In this document: piece by piece, positions 60,016 to 64,000 of the stretch
How the letters are laid out: every line of letters starts with the position of its first letter
Numbering within the stretch: position 1 is the stretch's first letter
NCBI GenBank assembly: GCA_035567895.1
Contig: DATMPC010000049.1
Location: 62,001 to 126,000, forward strand
Direction: 5' to 3'
Source: Terriglobales bacterium
Lineage (GTDB): Bacteria > Acidobacteriota > Terriglobia > Terriglobales > Acidobacteriaceae
DNA length: 64,000 nt
Notes under the pieces: model-generated
Told to the model about the DNA's origin: nothing
What the model saw: the letters and a program-made list of their open reading frames with translations, nothing else
Databases searched by the model: none
Program-made: the position numbers and the translations under genes

Positions 60016-61259
60016 ACATTGCCGTACAGCATATGGGCCCCGAAGAGCTGATGGCGCTTCTCGACGGCGAACTCCCGGCGGCGAACGCCCAAGCCGTCTC
60101 TATGCACATTGAGGACTGTGCTGAATGCGCCAAGATCGCTGACCAACTGCGCCGCGCCTCGCAGTCGCTTTCCGCGTGGAAAGTCCCCGCCATTCCGGCG
60201 AAGCTGGAGGAATCCGTTGTGGAGCTTGCAGCCAAAGCTGGCTCCGAGCTCAAAATCAGAAAACCAAAGCTTCTTATTCGTGCAAGTTTCTGGAGCTGGA
60301 AGCAGTGGGCAGGCTTAAGTGCCGGCGCAGTCTCGGCCCTTTTGTTTGTGGCGGCGGTGCTTACGCCGAACCTGATGCGTACTCAGTATGCATTGGAAAG
60401 GCGACAAGTAATGCCTTACGTGACCGCCCAGCTGCCGAATAGCGAGGGTGGGGGTGGAGGGGGTGGCGACCGAGATAAGCTCCAAGTGAAAGACGGGTCC
60501 CTCGAGGCCCCGATCGCTCAACCACAGGTTCGCAACGGGCATCCACAAGTTCTCGAACAGCAGGTCCCTGCTCCCATGATTGCGCGAACCGTGTCGCTGT
60601 CGATCATGACGAACGACTTCTCCGGTTCGCGCTTGTCGCTGGATGGCATACTTGTCCGGTATCACGGATACTCGGCGCAGCTGAGCGTCAGCACCACTGA
60701 GAACACTCCGCGCAGTCTACAGGCTTCTCTGCGGATTCCTGCGTCGGTCCTTTCTTCTGCTGTTATCGACCTCAAGACGCTTGGCCGCGTTGAAAGGGAA
60801 TCACAATCGGGTGAAGAAGTCACCCAGCAACATACAGACCTGGTTGCTCGCTTGAAAAACTCTCGCGAAACGGAGCAGCGTCTGCGCGAGATACTGCAGC
60901 AGCGCACGGGAAAGATCACCGATGTCCTGAAAGTGGAGGAAGAGATCGCGCGCGTCCGCGGCGAGATTGAGGAGATGGAGGGCGAGCAGAAGGCGCTCGA
61001 GCATCGCGTAGACTTCGCCACTGTCGAGCTGCAGCTTGGGGAAGAGTACAAAGCTCAGCTCAATCCGCCGGCAGCTTCGGTCTCCACGCGCATTCATAAC
61101 GCCTTCGTAGCCGGCTACCAAAACGTCACGGAGACGCTACTAGGGATTCTTCTGTTCTTCGCAGAGTATGCTCCGGCGCTGTTGATATGGCTGGCGATCC
61201 TCGCGTTTCCAGTTGTTTTGATTTGGCGGCGATACAGAAGGATGAGTGCGGCCGTCTAG
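60012..61259 (+). CDS. Membrane protein with zinc-finger anti-sigma domain and DUF4349 region
   Basis: A 415-residue protein. Residues 1-45 form a zf-HC2-like anti-sigma domain (MGPEELMALLDGELP, then HIEDCAECAKI, with CxxC and His). A membrane helix lies near residue 105 (LSAGAVSALLFVAAVLTP). A Gly-rich linker is followed by DUF4349: RLSLDGILVRYHGYSAQLSV, a coiled coil (REILQQRTGKITDVLKVEEE) and a C-terminal helix. It overlaps the sigma factor gene and probably binds and inhibits it. The signal released by the DUF4349 part is unknown. Confidence 0.85.
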   Translation: MNIAVQHMGPEELMALLDGELPAANAQAVSMHIEDCAECAKIADQLRRASQSLSAWKVPAIPAKLEESVVELAAKAGSELKIRKPKLLIRASFWSWKQWAGLSAGAVSALLFVAAVLTPNLMRTQYALERRQVMPYVTAQLPNSEGGGGGGGDRDKLQVKDGSLEAPIAQPQVRNGHPQVLEQQVPAPMIARTVSLSIMTNDFSGSRLSLDGILVRYHGYSAQLSVSTTENTPRSLQASLRIPASVLSSAVIDLKTLGRVERESQSGEEVTQQHTDLVARLKNSRETEQRLREILQQRTGKITDVLKVEEEIARVRGEIEEMEGEQKALEHRVDFATVELQLGEEYKAQLNPPAASVSTRIHNAFVAGYQNVTETLLGILLFFAEYAPALLIWLAILAFPVVLIWRRYRRMSAAV

Positions 61260-61443
61260 AATGCAGCTAGAGTAGAGTTCGACATCTTATTCCCCGACTG
61301 TCGACGGATCCACTCCGGCAAGAGTGGGGCCCCGGCGAAATCCCCAAGTTTTCCACACAACCAGAGTCTCTGCTTCGGCATCGCACGGGTCGCCACTTCG
61401 TCTAAGCGTGCAGTGTGCATGCGGCCCGAATTCCTGACGGCGA

Positions 61444-61857
61444 ATGGCAAAGCCAACAGTCATTTCTGAAAAATCGGGGGACCTCATCCTTCTCCTGCTC
61501 AACACTCATTCGCCATTTCTGGTCGGATTTCTTCGGACAAACGGTTACGCTGCCTCCGAAGCTCATTCACCCGACCATTTGGTCACGCTGTGCCTGAATA
61601 ATCCGGCGACTGCGGCAATCGTAGATGTATGCCAGCTTGCAGAAATCGAAGGCTGGTCGGTCGCGCAGTCGATCAAGATGGTCAAACCATCGCTATCAGT
61701 AATTCTGCTTTGTCACGGCGCGATTCCCGAAAAAGTTGAGCTTCCCACGGCAGTGGACGCACTGGTAAGTGACTCAGATTTGCAGGGATTGCTGATGGTC
61801 TTAGACAAACACACCGCAAGAAAAAAGAGCCGTATACAGCTAAACGCCGGGGACTGA
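61444..61857 (+). CDS. Degenerate receiver-domain-like protein
   Basis: A 137-residue protein resembling a response-regulator receiver domain. AAIVDVCQLAEIEGWSVAQS and SVILLCHG fit the phospho-Asp strand and the following helix and strand. The acidic pair normally at the N-terminal strand end is missing, and the usual Lys near beta-5 is not seen, so phosphorylation is doubtful. No output domain is attached. Function is unknown. Confidence 0.6.
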   Translation: MAKPTVISEKSGDLILLLLNTHSPFLVGFLRTNGYAASEAHSPDHLVTLCLNNPATAAIVDVCQLAEIEGWSVAQSIKMVKPSLSVILLCHGAIPEKVELPTAVDALVSDSDLQGLLMVLDKHTARKKSRIQLNAGD

Positions 61858-62119
61858 ACGGGCCTCAGTTAGGCATTGGGGGCGAGAATCCGCTTAAGAT
61901 CCCCTGCCCCAGTGCCTTCTCGGCCAGGTTCACCCCGGAAGAAAACTGTTAGCCGGCCCTTGCAGCAGGTGCGTATCGATGGCTGCAAGGTCAAATTCTT
62001 TGTCGCTGTGCTCTCGCTCGATGGAAACGTCAAAGGCGGACCTGAGACCAGGCGAATAAGAGCAAGGGTCTCCGCGTAGGTCGCAAGCGACGCGGCGCCG
62101 TAGTTTGAACCACTATGGG

Positions 62120-62326
62120 TTAGTCCTTCTGGAGCATGACTTCCGTGGACTTGATCACCACGGTCACTCTGTCGCCCTTCTTCAACTTCAACTCTTCCGC
62201 ACTGCGGCGAGTAATCACGCTCTCGACAATATGCTCACCAACGCGAACGGCGATATGCGCCATCACGCCTCCGAGCTGGATTTCTTCGATGACTCCAGGA
62301 AGTTGGTTCCGTGCGGAAAGCGGCAT
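62120..62326 (-). CDS. Mop/TOBE molybdate-binding protein (molbindin)
   Basis: A 68-residue single Mop domain: SARNQLPGVIEEIQLGGVMA, VESVITRRSAEELKLKKGDR and VTVVIKSTEVML. Molbindins form hexamers that store molybdate or tungstate and pass it to cofactor synthesis. ATG 62326 is chosen (MPLSARNQLPG matches the family). It is divergent from a secreted molybdopterin-domain gene, so the two may be co-regulated. Confidence 0.9.
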   Translation of the reverse strand: MPLSARNQLPGVIEEIQLGGVMAHIAVRVGEHIVESVITRRSAEELKLKKGDRVTVVIKSTEVMLQKD

Positions 62327-62373
62327 GAGGGTTGTCCTGATCGTCGATTTTGACAGCGGATACAATGTTACAG

Positions 62374-62838
62374 ATGAAATCGTATATTGTCGTTATCTCG
62401 GCATTGCTGTGCGCGTCTGCTTATGCACAGAGTGTAGAGGTCTCCTACCAGCAAAAACATGCGACCGTGCAGTTACGCGAGATGGCGCACACGAACGTTT
62501 TGGCGAAGGGACACGATAACGTCTCGCACACTTTTTCCTGTGTTCCTATGAAGACCGTTCTGGCGACGGTACAGGCGCCGAACGGCGACAACCTGCGTGG
62601 AGCGGGAGTTTCGCTCGTGCTGCTTGCCAGCGCGAAAGACAACTACCACGCTGCGTTTACGCTCGCCGAACTCGACGAGAGTATTGGCGACAAACCTGTC
62701 TTTGTCTGCGACAAGCAGGATGGGGAAGCGCTGAGTGCGTCTGACGGTCCCGTTCGTCTCGTGGTCCCATCCGACAAACGTCCGGCTCGATGGGTGCGCA
62801 TGCTCACAAGTCTGGAGATCCAGCGTCCGCAGACGTAG
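62374..62838 (+). CDS. Secreted small protein of the molybdopterin-oxidoreductase (sulfite-oxidase-like) fold
   Basis: A 154-residue protein with signal peptide (residues 1-18, MKSYIVVISALLCASAYA). The mature part contains ATVQAPNGDNLRGAGVSLVLLA and AAFTLAELDESIGDKPVFVC, then SDGPVRLVVPSDKRPARWVR, a pattern of short stand-alone molybdopterin-binding oxidoreductase domains. The cofactor cysteine candidate lies in HTFSCVPMKT. Whether it binds cofactor is unproven. It lies divergent to the Mop gene, which strengthens the molybdenum link. Confidence 0.72.
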   Translation: MKSYIVVISALLCASAYAQSVEVSYQQKHATVQLREMAHTNVLAKGHDNVSHTFSCVPMKTVLATVQAPNGDNLRGAGVSLVLLASAKDNYHAAFTLAELDESIGDKPVFVCDKQDGEALSASDGPVRLVVPSDKRPARWVRMLTSLEIQRPQT

Positions 62839-62861
62839 GCAAGCCTACCGTCCGTTTGGTT

Positions 62862-63130
62862 TCATGGACTGGTGCGCAGATTTTCGCAATGCGGCCATTT
62901 TTGCGCAAACTCATCGGCGCTTGCCGCTTCAGCGCGTTGCGAAAAGAGTCGCTTGAGCAGCGCTTCGTGAAGTCCTGATCGCGGTCGGCGCAACAATCCG
63001 AAATCACGACGAGTTGGTAGTCTGGCATCACACGCCTCGAGCACGTTGAGAGAATGACGCCACTGGTCGCAATTCCGAACAAGGCCGTTGTCGATAATGC
63101 TCTCCTTCTGTACGTGTTCGGAGTACGCGG
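62862..63130 (-). pseudogene. Decayed isochorismatase-family (cysteine hydrolase) gene
   Basis: The minus strand holds a readable but broken 3' half of an isochorismatase-like hydrolase. One frame gives LFGIATSGVILST and DYQLVVISDCCADRDQD. A single-base shift near 62975 joins it to HEALLKRLFSQRAEAASADE and FAQKWPH. These match the family core (GIATSGVVLST, strand, DxCAD, helix). The 5' half is not recognisable, and further indels are likely near 63030. It lies in the gap between the molybdopterin-domain and acyl-CoA dehydrogenase genes. Confidence 0.7.
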
Positions 63131-63271
63131 CTGATCGTATACACAGGATCGATCGTAGATGCATGAATTGTCACTATGTGCTTGCGCGCGACAACCGCAA
63201 GAGACGGGTTTGACCCCTTTACTCGTCCTCGGCGACAATCCTGGTTCGGTCACGAAGACTCAGGAGCGACC

Positions 63272-64000
63272 ATGACTCATGACGCGGCCGTTTTGAAAGC
63301 CCGCGACTCTGCCAGTCGCGTGTTGGCGCCATCCGCAGCGCAAAACGATAAGGCGGGGCGATTCTCTACCGAGGCTATCGCGTCGCTGGGTGAGTCCGGA
63401 CTGCTTGGGCTGATGCTGCCCGCTAATGTTGGCGGTCTAGGATTAGGTCCCCACACGTTTGCGGCTGTTATCGCCACGCTCGCCGAGGCAGATGCTTCGG
63501 TCGCCATGGTGTATCTCATGCACATTCTCGGCGCGGCGGCGATCTCGGCAGCGCGTCCAGGCGCGACTCGGGCAGTCACGCCCATATTGCAAGCGATCTC
63601 TGCAGGTCGCCACTTATCCACTCTGGCATTCAGTGAAGCCGGCTCGCGCAGCCATTTCTGGGCGCCGATATCGCGGGCACGGCGGAATGGTGACGGCGTA
63701 CACATAAGCGCGAAGAAATCGTGGGTGACCAGCGCGGGGCAAGCGCAGAGCTATGTCGTTTCTGCGCTTGCTCCTGAAGGCGCTGGACCTACCGATTCGA
63801 CTCTTTACTTTGTTGGAGCGGGGACACGCGGCCTTTCAGTTGCCGGCCCCTGGGATGGTTTAGGACTTCGCGCCAACGCCTCGGCGCCGATTGCGCTGGA
63901 CGATTGCGAGGTTCCATCCGATTTTCAGCTTACGGATGACGGCGCGGGCTTTCCGACCATGATGAACGTGGTGCTCCCGCTGTTCAATTTGGGATCAGCA
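63272..64000 (+). CDS. Acyl-CoA dehydrogenase family, 3' end missing
   Basis: The frame starts at ATG 63272 with CAGGAG five bases upstream and remains open to the window end (243 codons). It has the N-terminal helical domain, GLLGLMLPANVGGLGLGP, FSEAGSRSHFW (in place of the usual TEPxxGSD) and KKSWVTSAGQAQSYVV, then the middle beta domain GLSVAGPWDGLGLRAN. This is the acyl-CoA dehydrogenase fold with FAD. The catalytic C-terminal domain lies outside the window, so the substrate class is open. Motif divergence suggests a less common member. Confidence 0.85.
   Translation, partial: MTHDAAVLKARDSASRVLAPSAAQNDKAGRFSTEAIASLGESGLLGLMLPANVGGLGLGPHTFAAVIATLAEADASVAMVYLMHILGAAAISAARPGATRAVTPILQAISAGRHLSTLAFSEAGSRSHFWAPISRARRNGDGVHISAKKSWVTSAGQAQSYVVSALAPEGAGPTDSTLYFVGAGTRGLSVAGPWDGLGLRANASAPIALDDCEVPSDFQLTDDGAGFPTMMNVVLPLFNLGSA

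Noticed and set aside
59432-60253. A 273-codon minus-strand frame opposite the sigma factor
   Set aside because: It is Pro/Ala/Arg-rich low-complexity sequence opposite a clear ECF sigma gene, so a coding shadow.
62804-63253. 149-codon minus-strand frame as an intact gene
   Set aside because: Only its middle matches isochorismatase proteins, and the continuation is in a different frame, so it is treated as a pseudogene.
1-64000. tRNA, rRNA, tmRNA, SRP RNA, RNase P RNA, CRISPR array or prophage
   Set aside because: I looked for T-loop GTTCRA motifs, SRP/RNase P cores and regularly spaced repeats and found none that hold up by eye; a covariance-model scan could still find a divergent RNA.

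Overview
The window reads as chromosomal DNA of a soil-type Acidobacteriota (class Terriglobia is my best guess). The reasons are a roughly 55-60 % GC sequence, a TonB-dependent receptor with an N-terminal carboxypeptidase-regulatory-like domain, a BlaI/M56 pair whose M56 protein carries C-terminal TDYE repeats, an Hfq-like protein with a long N-terminal extension, and many intergenic inverted repeats. The taxonomic call is inference from gene content. No rRNA, tRNA, CRISPR array or intact transposase is visible.

Layout. 1-2.6 kb: xylB (5' cut by the window edge) and xylA, a D-xylose operon. 2.6-5 kb, minus strand: an O-methyltransferase and an MFS carrier. 5.3-13.4 kb: a housekeeping run of lipid-A-type ABC exporter, yicC, gmk, rpoZ, coaBC, family-4 uracil-DNA glycosylase, a small zinc-ribbon protein (minus), tmk and holB. 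13.7-19.6 kb: Hfq-like protein, TsaC/Sua5 (minus), HU, an M50 site-2-type protease and priA (minus). 19.9-21.1 kb: a histone-deacetylase-family protein overlapped by a short gene whose reading frame crosses an in-frame TGA in a CxxU motif. This is a probable SelW/Rdx selenoprotein and the most notable item in the window. 21.2-22.3 kb: a secreted His-rich protein and a VapC/AbrB-type toxin-antitoxin pair. 22.4-28.2 kb: the translation/export cluster ffh, orphan gene, rpsP, khpA, rimM, trmD, rplS, rnhB.

28.3-35.8 kb: two small hypothetical genes, the BlaI/M56 sensor-repressor pair with a double operator, a TetR regulator, a secreted dienelactone hydrolase, a DMT exporter and a PilZ protein. 36-45.9 kb: aromatic amino acid synthesis (trpC-trpF-trpB-trpA-aroQ-DAHP synthase, later tyrA) interrupted by an S10 carboxypeptidase-like protein, RidA and an M49-like peptidase. 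46.1-47.9 kb: succinyl-CoA:3-ketoacid CoA-transferase subunits, split by an antisense membrane gene. 48-58.7 kb: an accessory region with a secreted unknown, a DUF4112 protein, a second DMT exporter, a large TonB-dependent receptor, a CPBP protease, a VOC-PP2C phosphatase fusion, a 3' remnant of a second TonB receptor and a frameshifted sialidase-like gene. 59.4-64 kb: an ECF sigma factor with a zinc-finger/DUF4349 partner, a degenerate receiver-domain protein, a Mop molybdate-binding protein divergent from a secreted molybdopterin-oxidoreductase-like domain, a decayed isochorismatase-family pseudogene and the 5' part of an acyl-CoA dehydrogenase gene.

Intergenic DNA is unusually rich in structure. 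There are several long inverted repeats with 24-48 nt arms, a dispersed repeat of about 185 bp present twice, a perfect 28-bp palindrome inside the 3' end of a gene, and dispersed CACGGAG-type repeats. Functional assignments rest on motifs read by eye; no database search was run.
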